From JAWXBM01 sp034440115 (GTDB lineage Bacteria > Pseudomonadota > Gammaproteobacteria > Xanthomonadales > SZUA-36): a stretch of 64,000 nt of DNA. The stretch covers positions 37,172 to 101,171 of the forward strand of contig JAWXBM010000018.1 in the NCBI GenBank assembly GCA_034440115.1. Reading direction: 5' to 3'. The notes beneath the pieces are model-generated. The model was not told where the DNA came from. It made no database searches and saw nothing but the letters and a program-made list of their open reading frames with translations. Both the position numbers and the translations under genes were made by a program. Of the stretch, positions 45,295-53,495 are shown one piece after another (within the stretch, counting starts at the first letter, position 1; each line of letters starts with the position of its first letter).

Positions 45295-46188
45295 ATGAAA
45301 CTGTTGCCCAATACCCTCACCGTTTTCGTGCTCGTCGTTCTGACTATGGCCGCGCCGGTTTCTGCACAGGCCCTTACCGACATTGAAGAGAACCGGCCAA
45401 TCAGCAGCGACGGGCGCATCCAGATCGATAACATGGCGGGATCCATCAAGGTCAGCAGTTGGGATAAGCCGGAAGTAGAAGTTCGCGGCCAACTGGGTGA
45501 CCGGGTCGATGAGCTTGAAATCGCTGAAATCTCTGGTGGGCTGCGAATACGCGTCCTCAACCAGAACAACCAGCGGCGCCTGGATGAAACCCATCTGCGT
45601 TTGCAGGTACCGCGTGGCGTCAGCCTGGAACTGGAGAGCATCAGTGCGGATATCACGGTGCAAGGCCTGGATAACAGCAGTATTTTGGCCGGTTCGATCA
45701 GCGGTGATATTGATATAGCCGCCGATAGCGGGCAGTTGGAGGTGGAGTCGGTCAGCGGTGATGTAACTTTCTTTGGTAAGGCGCTACGCGTGACAATAGA
45801 AACAGTCAGCGGCGAGATTGACGCCCAGGGCGTGGAGGATGAAGTCCGCGTAACCACAGTTTCGGGAGACCTGGTGTTGCAAGGCGGCGCAGTCAGCCTG
45901 GGCCGCTTTGAAACGGTATCCGGGGACCTTGAATTGAACCTGCAGGTCACTGATGGCGGACGGCTGAATGCGGACAGCATGAGCGGGGACGTGACTCTGG
46001 TGCTGCCGGGTTCCCAACAGGCCGAATTTATGGCCCAAACCTTTTCTGGCGACCTTCGCACGGAGTTTGGTGTGGTCTCCTCCGAGTCCGGCTCCCGCGG
46101 CCGCAGCCTTGAATTCACCGCAGGTAACAATGGTGCGAGCATCCGCATTGAAAGCTTTTCCGGTGATGCACGTTTGAGTAAGCGTTAA
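45295..46188 (+). CDS. DUF4097-type exported repeat protein
   Basis: 297 residues from the ATG at 45295 (GGAG eight bases upstream); the frame opens further upstream at 45193 with no signal peptide. The signal peptide is MKLLPNTLTVFVLVVLTMAAPVSAQ. The rest is a chain of short beta-strands with eight copies of an [ST]-x-SGD/E turn (SISGD, SVSGD, TVSGE, TVSGD, TVSGD, SMSGD, TFSGD, SFSGD) spaced about 20 residues apart, starting at about residue 122. This is the pattern of DUF4097 beta-solenoid proteins, sometimes called putative adhesins. No sigma/anti-sigma pair lies next to it. Confidence 0.78.
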   Translation: MKLLPNTLTVFVLVVLTMAAPVSAQALTDIEENRPISSDGRIQIDNMAGSIKVSSWDKPEVEVRGQLGDRVDELEIAEISGGLRIRVLNQNNQRRLDETHLRLQVPRGVSLELESISADITVQGLDNSSILAGSISGDIDIAADSGQLEVESVSGDVTFFGKALRVTIETVSGEIDAQGVEDEVRVTTVSGDLVLQGGAVSLGRFETVSGDLELNLQVTDGGRLNADSMSGDVTLVLPGSQQAEFMAQTFSGDLRTEFGVVSSESGSRGRSLEFTAGNNGASIRIESFSGDARLSKR

Positions 46189-46507
46189 TCCTGTACATAA
46201 TGTAACTTTCCTCGCGGATGCCTTTAAGAATCCGTATATCGGCGGCAATTCCTTGAATTGATGCAGTTAATGGCATTAATTCCACCCCCTCAATTCGTTA
46301 GCCATTTCGTTACCTATTTCGTTAATTGCCTGTTAATTACAAGTTAATAAAGCCTTTCACTTCACCTGTTAATGGTGATACCATCCTGTCGAGCTCGGAT
46401 TTGGCCCATGTTTGACCTATGTCATATGACTTGGATCAAAGCCACAAAACATCCGGGTTGACTTCGAAGATAAGCAACCGAACCAAATAAAATTTTGGAG
46501 AGTCTAG
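46189..46507. promoter_or_regulatory. Leader of the large TonB receptor with phased GTTA repeats
   Basis: The 319-base gap holds no ORF. GTTA occurs at 46297, 46309, 46321, 46332 and 46343, spaced 12, 12, 11 and 11 bases, the last three as GTTAAT. Two more GTTAATs lie at 46266 and 46368. Such helically phased direct repeats suggest binding sites for a regulator. The receptor ATG has a TTGGAG site. No canonical promoter or Fur box is obvious. Confidence 0.45.
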
Positions 46508-49426
46508 ATGAAAAATAGCCGTAATCCTCTGTACCAAGCCGTGCGCTACGCACTGGTTCCTGGTGCAATGGCAAGTATCGCACTCTCTTCTTCACCTGTT
46601 TTTGCACAGGACAGCGAAGAAGAAGCCGCTGATCTCGATCGGGTTCAAGTAACCGGTTCACGTATCAGCCGCATGGACATTGAGGGCGCGAATCCCGTAA
46701 CCGTTCTGGATCGTGAAGACATCAAGCGTACCGGTATTACCGACCTTGGTGAGTTGGTTCAGGACCTGCCCATGATGAGTGGTTCTCCGGTATCCAGTCA
46801 GCGTAACAACGGCGGTAGTGGCCGTGTTGCTGTGGACATCCGCGGCATGGGCACCAACCGTACACTCGTTCTGATCAATGGCCGTCGGGCGCCTGCCCTG
46901 TTCAACGACTTCTCAACCATTCCAGTCGCCATGGTTGAGCGTATTGAAATTCTGAAAGACGGCGCCTCCGCCATTTATGGTGCTGACGCTGTAGCCGGCG
47001 TAGTAAACGTTATTACCCGCCAGAATTTCGAAGGTGCCGAATTTGATTTCAGCATCGGCGAAAGCTTTGATACGGGTGGGCGCAACCAGCAGATCAGCTT
47101 TATCTCCGGTGGCAACACGGATCGCGGCAATTTCGTGATTGGCGTTGAATACACCGAGCAGGATGAAGTGTTCCTGGCTGCTTATGACGAAAAATACCTG
47201 AAGTCAGCGGTGGCCATTTATGACCCGGATGAATTCTCCCAGTACGGTTTTTCGGGTGATCCTTGGGTGGATGAGGATGGCGATGGTTACCCAGGCTGGG
47301 CAACCTTTGGTTCCAGCCGTCGTGAATATGGCTATTTCAATATTCCCGGCGTGGGTAATAACCTGACCATCTGTCAGGGCTCAGCTACCGGCGGCGCTTC
47401 TGTCAGCGATTATGGTCCTGCTGGCCCGGCTTGTGGTCCAGGTACTTATGACTTTGCGCCTGTTAACTACATGCAAACCCCCTACGAGCGTTCCAGCTTC
47501 TTCTTCCAGGGTGACTATGAGTTGTTTGATAACATCACAGCCTACACTGAAGCACGCTTTGCCAATCGTCGGTCTGAGCAGTTGTTGGCTCCGCTGCCTT
47601 TTGACAGTCGTTTCGACCCAAGTTACTCACAAATCGAACCCGGTGTGGTTATTTCCAAGGACAACTTCTACAACCCGTTTGGCGTAAACATCACCCAGTT
47701 TCGTCGCCGTTTGACGGAAACTGGAGGTCGTTCCTTCCAGCAAAACGTAGACCAGTGGCAGATCGTAACCGGTGTAACCGGTGATATCAGCACCAGTTGG
47801 ACCTGGGACTTGAGCTACAACTACGGCAAGAGCGAATCCGCTACTACCGATTTTGGTCAGTTCAATGGTTCTCGTTTTGCTGCGGCGCTTGGACCATCAT
47901 TCCAGGATGCCAACGGTAATGTTGTTTGCGGCGTGCCGGGTGCTGTAGTTGATGATTGCGTGTCCTTTAATGCTTTCACCAACCCTGACACCAATCCAAT
48001 CCAACAGAATATGCTGGATTACCTGTCCATTCCCTTGAATGATCGCGTCATCAACGAACGTCAGGTAGCCAACTTCACCGTGGTTGGCGATGTGTTTGAA
48101 TTGCCTGCCGGTACGGTAGGTTTGGCCGCCGGTTTTGAGCGCCGTAAAGAGAACTATGTGTTCATTCCTGATTCTGCCAAGGTGACCAACTCCACCACGG
48201 GTAATACTGGTACAGGAACCAATGGTGCTTATAACATCGATTCCTTCTTCGGCGAAATCAACATTCCATTGTTATCTGGAATGACGGGCGCAGAAAGTCT
48301 CGAATTGGGTTTGGGTACCCGTTACGATGACTTCTCCATCTACGATGCTTCCAGCACCATGCAGGCCAGCCTGCGTTGGCAGCCCGTCCGCAGCTTGTTG
48401 GTTCGTGGTACCTGGGGCGAGGTATATCGTGAGCCCAACATCTCTGAACTGTTTGCTGGTATAGGCGATAGCTTCCCGAACACGGTTGATGCATGTTCGG
48501 GCAGCGGCAACACGCTGCCGGGTTGTGTAGGCCAGGTACCTCCTGGTTTTCAGCAGACTGATCCGCAGGCCCGTGCGCGCGTTGGCGGTAACATCAATGT
48601 ATCCCCGGAAGAGGGTGAAACCTACACATTGGGTTTGGCCTGGTCGCCGACCTTTGCTTCCGGCCTGAGCATGACATTGGACTACTGGAACATCGATATT
48701 GACGATTCCATTAATGTTCCGTCCGCTACGGTTGTAATTTCAGGCTGTGCCACGGGTGCGGTGCCTGGCTTCTGTCAGAGTGTCAAACGTTTCGACAATG
48801 GTGACATTGATGAAGTGCTGACCCTGGTGCAGAAAGTAGGTCCGGAATCTGCCAATGGCATTGACTGGTCGGTTAACTACGACTGGAACACCGATATCGG
48901 CTTGTGGGGCTTCAACTGGATGGGTACTTACAATCTCGAGCGTAGTCTGCTGACGGTAAAAGACTTCAACGGTGACGGTGAGGAAACTGCTGAAGTAACG
49001 GACATTGTGGGCAATTTCGAGCATCGTGGTTTGGGTCGTGTGGCATCATTCCCCGAGCTGCGTTGGAGATTCGATACCGACTGGTCACTGGGTGATTTTG
49101 GTGCCAGCTTCAGTGTTGAATACATTGATGGGGTAACCGAATGCGGTGACGCAGTTGGTTTCGGAAATGTGTACTGCCCAGACTCAGCAGCTGGTTTCGG
49201 TCAGCCTGCAAATACAATCTGGAAGAACACCATTGATGATGTCTTCTACTTCGACCTGGTGGGCCGCTATACCGCTCCATTTGGAACACAGTTCTCTGTG
49301 GGTGTCATCAACCTGACCGACGAAGCACTGCCATTCCTGAACCAGGGCTTTAACGCTACTACTGACGAAGACACCTTCCGTGCCTTCGGACGTAGCTGGT
49401 TCTTCAACATCAAGCACTCGTTCTGA
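46508..49426 (+). CDS. Large TonB-dependent outer-membrane receptor
   Basis: 972 residues. The signal peptide is about residues 1-34 (ending SSSPVFAQ), followed by an acidic stretch and the plug start DLDRVQVTGSRISRMDIEGANPVTVLDREDIKRTGITDLGELVQDLPMMSG. A plug with RTLVLINGRRAPALF and IEILKDGASAIYGADAVAGVVNVITRQNF precedes a long barrel ending in Phe (WFFNIKHSF). Cysteines in the barrel loops suggest disulphides. This type, lacking an STN signalling domain, is abundant in marine gammaproteobacteria for oligosaccharide, peptide or small-molecule uptake. A terminator follows, then the sulfotransferase operon. Substrate unknown. Confidence 0.92.
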   Translation: MKNSRNPLYQAVRYALVPGAMASIALSSSPVFAQDSEEEAADLDRVQVTGSRISRMDIEGANPVTVLDREDIKRTGITDLGELVQDLPMMSGSPVSSQRNNGGSGRVAVDIRGMGTNRTLVLINGRRAPALFNDFSTIPVAMVERIEILKDGASAIYGADAVAGVVNVITRQNFEGAEFDFSIGESFDTGGRNQQISFISGGNTDRGNFVIGVEYTEQDEVFLAAYDEKYLKSAVAIYDPDEFSQYGFSGDPWVDEDGDGYPGWATFGSSRREYGYFNIPGVGNNLTICQGSATGGASVSDYGPAGPACGPGTYDFAPVNYMQTPYERSSFFFQGDYELFDNITAYTEARFANRRSEQLLAPLPFDSRFDPSYSQIEPGVVISKDNFYNPFGVNITQFRRRLTETGGRSFQQNVDQWQIVTGVTGDISTSWTWDLSYNYGKSESATTDFGQFNGSRFAAALGPSFQDANGNVVCGVPGAVVDDCVSFNAFTNPDTNPIQQNMLDYLSIPLNDRVINERQVANFTVVGDVFELPAGTVGLAAGFERRKENYVFIPDSAKVTNSTTGNTGTGTNGAYNIDSFFGEINIPLLSGMTGAESLELGLGTRYDDFSIYDASSTMQASLRWQPVRSLLVRGTWGEVYREPNISELFAGIGDSFPNTVDACSGSGNTLPGCVGQVPPGFQQTDPQARARVGGNINVSPEEGETYTLGLAWSPTFASGLSMTLDYWNIDIDDSINVPSATVVISGCATGAVPGFCQSVKRFDNGDIDEVLTLVQKVGPESANGIDWSVNYDWNTDIGLWGFNWMGTYNLERSLLTVKDFNGDGEETAEVTDIVGNFEHRGLGRVASFPELRWRFDTDWSLGDFGASFSVEYIDGVTECGDAVGFGNVYCPDSAAGFGQPANTIWKNTIDDVFYFDLVGRYTAPFGTQFSVGVINLTDEALPFLNQGFNATTDEDTFRAFGRSWFFNIKHSF

Positions 49427-49475
49427 AACCCCAGTATAAAAACTGAGTATAAGAGCAACGCTAGAGCCAGGCCGG

Positions 49476-49504
49476 AAAGGCCACCCCGCAAGGGGTGGCC
49501 TTTT
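49476..49504 (+). terminator. Rho-independent terminator after the TonB receptor
   Basis: AAAGGCCACCCC (49476-49487), loop GCAA, GGGGTGGCC (49492-49500) and TTTTC. Strong stem and T-run, 49 bases after the stop, so the downstream operon probably has its own promoter or relies on read-through. Confidence 0.9.
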
Positions 49505-49531
49505 CTTTTGGTAAGCTGACTCCATCACTTC

Positions 49532-50134
49532 ATGATCATTTCGCATCAATTCCGCTTTATCTTCATCAAGACCATCAAAACAGCGGGCACCAGTATCGAG
49601 GCCTATCTTTCGCCACTTTGTGGCCAGGAAGACGTATTCACCCCCATCAACCCACCCGAGACAGGCCATCAAGCGCGCAACTTTGCTGGCTTTCATAATC
49701 ACATGTCTGCCTGGCAAATCCGCCGGGCTGTAGACCCCACAATCTGGAACAGCTATTTCAAATTTTGCGTGGAAAGAAATCCCTGGGATAAAACGGTTTC
49801 AGATTTCTGCATGGCCAACCAGCGGGCCGGCTCACGTTACCAGTTTGACGATTACTTCAGGCGCGGCCGTTTTTGCCGTAGTTGGGAGTTGTACACCAAC
49901 GATGACGGTACTTTGTTGGCAGATCGAGTGCTGCGTTATGAGCACCTGAACCAGGAACTTGGAGAAGTATTCGCGCAACTTGGAGTGCCCTGGGCAGGCG
50001 AATTAAAGGTCTGGGCAAAATCAGCACATAGGACAGACCGCAAGCCCTATCAGCAATGGTACACACCCGAGCAAGCGGCTATCGTGCAAAATATCTTTGC
50101 TGACGAGATTCGGGCCTTCGATTATGCCTTCTGA
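49532..50134 (+). CDS. Sulfotransferase family 2-like protein
   Basis: 200 residues. The PAPS-binding start FIFIKTIKTAGTSIEAYLS (about residues 9-27) holds the K-T/S-GT-S loop of sulfotransferases, and CVERNPWDKTVSDF (about 78-91) is the 3'-phosphate-binding Arg/Ser region. The C-terminus is short (ending IRAFDYAF). Family 2 enzymes transfer sulphate from PAPS to sugar hydroxyls or other small acceptors, but many bacterial members are uncharacterised. No membrane helix. It starts the operon just after the terminator and overlaps the next gene by 11 bases. Confidence 0.8.
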   Translation: MIISHQFRFIFIKTIKTAGTSIEAYLSPLCGQEDVFTPINPPETGHQARNFAGFHNHMSAWQIRRAVDPTIWNSYFKFCVERNPWDKTVSDFCMANQRAGSRYQFDDYFRRGRFCRSWELYTNDDGTLLADRVLRYEHLNQELGEVFAQLGVPWAGELKVWAKSAHRTDRKPYQQWYTPEQAAIVQNIFADEIRAFDYAF

Positions 50135-50942
50135 GCAAGCGAGTACAAGGCCAAAAATTCGCATTTTGCATCAACTGGCGCGTTCCGGGGGAACCGTCAT
50201 TTGTCGCTGTCTGGCCAGCATGAAAGATGTTGTGCTGCTCAGCGAAATTCATCCGCTGGGTAGTCGCATGTTCAATCCGCTGCAGCAGGCCATGGAATGG
50301 TATGGCCTATTGCAGGCCGCTGAGTTCGAAGCAGCGAGTCGTGACAAAATTTCGTTTTCGGCGGCGATCGCTTTGGTCGCAGAACGCTGTATCGATCAAG
50401 GGAAAATATTGGTACTGCGTGATTGGAACCACCTGGACTTCATTGGCCTGCCGTTTGTGCAGCCTGCTTATCGGCCACTGCTGACTGAAAGCTTGCAAGC
50501 GGATTTTGATTTGATCCGCTTTGCCAGCGTGCGCCATCCGCTGGATCAGTGGTTGAGCCTCACCAGCAACCCGGTATTCGCGAATCGACTGGGCGTTGGA
50601 AAATACCTTAAATCCGTGCGTCGTTTTTCGGAGATGGCCGCGGCTACCGGATTTTTGCATTTTGAAGACTTCACCGCAGATCCCGATACTGCACTGCAGC
50701 AGCTTTGTAAGGCATTGGAACTGCCTTTTGATGCCAGCTACCGTGATCGTTGGGCAAATTACACCAACATCACCGGTGATGTGCTGCCAGGACGTGCTCA
50801 GTCCAGTGAAATCAAGCCGCTGCCGAGGCAAAATACTGATCCACAATTGCAGCAGGCTTTTACTGTTCGCGCCGATTACCCACGGATCCTGCAAATGATG
50901 AATTACACTGCAGGACATCAGGATCGAAACAGAAGCTTATGA
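50124..50942 (+). CDS. Putative sulfotransferase (second of the operon)
   Basis: 272 residues from the ATG at 50124; the frame extends to 50097. A PAPS-loop-like ILHQLARSGGTVICRCLASM lies at residues about 14-33, and the SVRHPLDQWLSL segment near 140 is the typical sulfotransferase Arg...Ser motif. The catalytic base is not identified. Overlaps the upstream gene by 11 bases and the next by three (ATGA). It looks like a divergent member of the P-loop sulfotransferase superfamily, so the label is less sure than for the first gene. Cytoplasmic, with no signal peptide. Confidence 0.6.
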   Translation: MPSEQASTRPKIRILHQLARSGGTVICRCLASMKDVVLLSEIHPLGSRMFNPLQQAMEWYGLLQAAEFEAASRDKISFSAAIALVAERCIDQGKILVLRDWNHLDFIGLPFVQPAYRPLLTESLQADFDLIRFASVRHPLDQWLSLTSNPVFANRLGVGKYLKSVRRFSEMAAATGFLHFEDFTADPDTALQQLCKALELPFDASYRDRWANYTNITGDVLPGRAQSSEIKPLPRQNTDPQLQQAFTVRADYPRILQMMNYTAGHQDRNRSL

Positions 50943-51526
50943 AAGACCTTTTTGGAATTTATGAGAAATCACTGGGCCCGGGCTTTTGTCGTGACGTGAT
51001 TCAGCGGTTTGAGAGCGATCCGCGTAAAGTAACCGGCAAGGTTGGAGACGGAAAATACCGTCCCGATTTCAAAGCCACTACCGAAATCGATTTCGTCGAA
51101 GTCCGGCAGGGTTGGGAAGATGTCATCAATACCGCCAATTTGCGGCTCAGCCAACATCTGCGGGATTACATGCCACGTTGGGCCGAGGCCTTCAAGGCCG
51201 TTGAAGTGCATCATGAAGGTTTTCGCATGGCGCGTTATGAAGTGGGCCAGCAATTCGACTGGCATTCGGACAATATCGGTGGCTCCTACACCCGCGTAAT
51301 GACCGCGGTTTGGTATTTGAATACCGTGGCAGACGGCGGCGCCACAGAATTCAAGTTCGCCGAGCAAAGCATAAAGCCGGTGGAAGGACGATTCCTGCTT
51401 TACCCGGTGGGCTGGCCGTTTTTTCACCGTGATGCGCCGCCGCTATCAGGCCCCAAGTACATCATCATGACGCAGCTTCACCAGAAACGCCGCCTGGCCA
51501 CGGCTGTACCTCCAGTGACTGAATGA
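50939..51526 (+). CDS. 2-oxoglutarate/Fe(II)-dependent oxygenase (P4H-type fold)
   Basis: 195 residues. The iron triad is visible: HxD in FDWHSDN (about residues 106-112) and the distal His in WPFFHRDAPP (about 162-171). The 2-oxoglutarate-binding Lys lies in PLSGPKYIIMTQLHQKR. The RMARYEVGQQFDWHSD segment before it is typical of prolyl-4-hydroxylase-like oxygenases that hydroxylate amino acids or peptides. It overlaps its neighbours by ATGA at both ends (50939-50942 and 51523-51526), so the three genes are tightly coupled. Confidence 0.82.
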   Translation: MKDLFGIYEKSLGPGFCRDVIQRFESDPRKVTGKVGDGKYRPDFKATTEIDFVEVRQGWEDVINTANLRLSQHLRDYMPRWAEAFKAVEVHHEGFRMARYEVGQQFDWHSDNIGGSYTRVMTAVWYLNTVADGGATEFKFAEQSIKPVEGRFLLYPVGWPFFHRDAPPLSGPKYIIMTQLHQKRRLATAVPPVTE

Positions 51527-52560
51527 CAGATTCTTTAGACATTAAAAGCCTGACCAGTCCGGATTGGTTGCTGGCCGGATTTGACGCAGAAAAAGACCGT
51601 TATCACCTCGCCAAAGTCAGCCGTGAAACCTACCGTGCTTCCTCGTTTCTCGATCACCGTATACAGCCACTACCGACAGAAACATTAAGTATTACTGGTC
51701 AGCAGCTTGACAAAGTTTTGCAACACGTTTCTGGACCGCCCGCCAGTTGGATTTTTCACACTGGTTTTTGTTGTTCCACCCTGTTGGCCAGTTGCCTGGA
51801 TCACCCCGGCAGCACGCTGGTATTGCGTGAGCCCAAGGTGCTTTCGCTATTGGCCCACGCTGCGAGAAAGAACACGGTTAGCAGTTCGTTTGTGCAGCAG
51901 CGTGTAATTGGCATGTGCGAGCGCAGCTATCCAGGCGAAGCGCTGGTAATCAAACCTTCCAATTTTGCCAATTCACTGATGGGTGGATTGATGTTCGCCG
52001 AACATCATGAACGGCAGCGCAAGACGGTGTTGATGAGTTCCAGCCTGGAATCCCTGTTGATTTCAATTCTGAAAAAAAGAGCCGAGGCGGAAGCTTCTTT
52101 GCCTGCTTTCCTGAATGCGCTGCTGCAGGATTCAGATTATTTGCAAGTAACCGGAATTTCGAATCCGGGCCAATTACACCTGTTGCAGCAAAGCGTGTTG
52201 TTCTGGCATTGCCAACGCCGTTTCCTGCAACAGCGTTTGGCTGAAGCAGCCGAGGGCAGCTTTATGAGCCTGAGCATGGAACGATTCCTGGCTCAGCCCC
52301 AGGCGGTTCTGGCAGAAACTTCAGAGTTTTTCAATCTGGGCTTGGCGCAGAAACTTATTCAGGAAACTGTCGAAACCGGTGCGTTTGGCCGACATTCCAA
52401 ACAGACGGGTAAGGATTACAACCCGGAAACACACCGCATGGAGCAGGCGGCTACCAAGGCACTGTTCGCAACCGAGATTGAGCAGGCCATGAACTGGGCT
52501 GAGCCTTTATTGGAGCAATTGCCGATTAAACCATTCGATAAATTTGAAGCAAGTAATTGA
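51523..52560 (+). CDS. Sulfotransferase-like P-loop protein
   Basis: 345 residues. A P-loop-like segment WIFHTGFCCSTLLASCLD (about residues 76-93) is followed by a TLVLREPKVLSLLA block. These resemble sulfotransferase-like proteins found beside oxygenases and TonB receptors in proteobacteria, but with two cysteines in place of the usual loop residues. The C-terminal 200 residues are helical and charged with no clear motif. It overlaps the oxygenase by ATGA. It is the last gene of the operon before a dispersed repeat. Confidence 0.5.
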   Translation: MTDSLDIKSLTSPDWLLAGFDAEKDRYHLAKVSRETYRASSFLDHRIQPLPTETLSITGQQLDKVLQHVSGPPASWIFHTGFCCSTLLASCLDHPGSTLVLREPKVLSLLAHAARKNTVSSSFVQQRVIGMCERSYPGEALVIKPSNFANSLMGGLMFAEHHERQRKTVLMSSSLESLLISILKKRAEAEASLPAFLNALLQDSDYLQVTGISNPGQLHLLQQSVLFWHCQRRFLQQRLAEAAEGSFMSLSMERFLAQPQAVLAETSEFFNLGLAQKLIQETVETGAFGRHSKQTGKDYNPETHRMEQAATKALFATEIEQAMNWAEPLLEQLPIKPFDKFEASN

Positions 52561-52581
52561 TTTTCGAGAACTCTTTTTCGT

Positions 52582-52675
52582 CGTCATCCTGGCCACTTAG
52601 TTCGTCATCCCGGACAGCGCGAAGCGATCTCTAGCCCCGTCATCCCGGACAGCGCGGAGCGCGGGGATCCGGGAT
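52582..52675. repeat. Dispersed palindromic repeat CGTCATCCCGGACAGCGCG
   Basis: Units CGTCATCCCGGACAGCGCG at 52603-52621 and 52638-52656, a 35-base period, with a degraded copy CGTCATCCTGG at 52582. Arms ATCCCGG (52642-52648) and CCGGGAT (52669-52675) form a hairpin. This repeat family is common between genes in many proteobacteria. It lies in the gap between the operon and the converging TIGR02466 gene. Confidence 0.75.
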
Positions 52676-52684
52676 CCAGCAATT

Positions 52685-53380
52685 CTACACCCGTTTGAAA
52701 CTGCAATTGGCTGCCACCGTAATTCGCGGCTTGTCGCCAAAATAGGGCATGACTTCGTGCAAAACGAAGGAAGGAAACACCAGTAACTCACCTGGCTGCA
52801 TGGGCTGATTGACCGAGCCGATGTGAAACTGGCGCTGCCAGCGGTCGTTGCCCGGGTCCCAGTACATATTGGCCGTGGGCCGAGGGTCCTTGAAACTCAG
52901 CACTCCATTGCGCGGATCATTTTCCCCCGAATTGCCTGGATTAACCATGTATACGGCAGACCAGGAAGCATTGGGGTGATTGTGACTGGAGATAAAACCG
53001 CCATTGTGGGTAACGTGGTACCAGGCATCGGTGAACACCCGGATCTGTTCCAGTTCTTCTTTGCTGTAGCCACTGGTTTCCGCCATGGCGTGAAATATGC
53101 CAAACAGGAAAAACTTCTTCAGTTCCAGTATGCAGGCTGGCGCAGCAGGGTCCTTGAAAATATCGAAGTGACTTTCAAAAATATTCACCTGGTTACTGGT
53201 GACGTGTCGATTGGCGTGCCGATTGGTGTTCTGGGGCCCTTCCGCTTCCTGCTGCAGGATCAATGCTTCGAGTTGCTGGTTCAGTTTTTCAGCAGCGGGG
53301 TAGGCGCTGAGGTAAAACGGCGTGGCGAAGTCGCCCCAGGACTTCACTTCGGGTTTGGCAGGGGGTGCAGTTTGGCTCAT
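52685..53380 (-). CDS. TIGR02466-type 2OG-Fe(II) oxygenase-like protein
   Basis: 231 residues. The cupin-like core has WYHVTHNGGFISSHNHPNASWSAVYMVNPG (about residues 117-147), with the HxD-equivalent HNH, GVLSFKDPRPTANMYWDP and SFVLHEVMPYF (distal His near 210), ending PRITVAANCSFK. I read it as the TIGR02466 family of putative 2-oxoglutarate oxygenases also found in cyanophages. Converges on the sulfotransferase operon and is separated from it by the palindromic repeat. It may belong to the same pathway; the shared enzyme class is the only link. Confidence 0.75.
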   Translation of the reverse strand: MSQTAPPAKPEVKSWGDFATPFYLSAYPAAEKLNQQLEALILQQEAEGPQNTNRHANRHVTSNQVNIFESHFDIFKDPAAPACILELKKFFLFGIFHAMAETSGYSKEELEQIRVFTDAWYHVTHNGGFISSHNHPNASWSAVYMVNPGNSGENDPRNGVLSFKDPRPTANMYWDPGNDRWQRQFHIGSVNQPMQPGELLVFPSFVLHEVMPYFGDKPRITVAANCSFKRV

Positions 53381-53495
53381 GGCTTTTTCTTTTCTGATGG
53401 AACGGTTGAAGCTTGCGCTGAACTTGCCTTAGCCTAGCGGGCACTGTCAAGCTGAACGCCTGTTTGAAGCATGGTTCAAGTGCTGGGTTTCTGTT

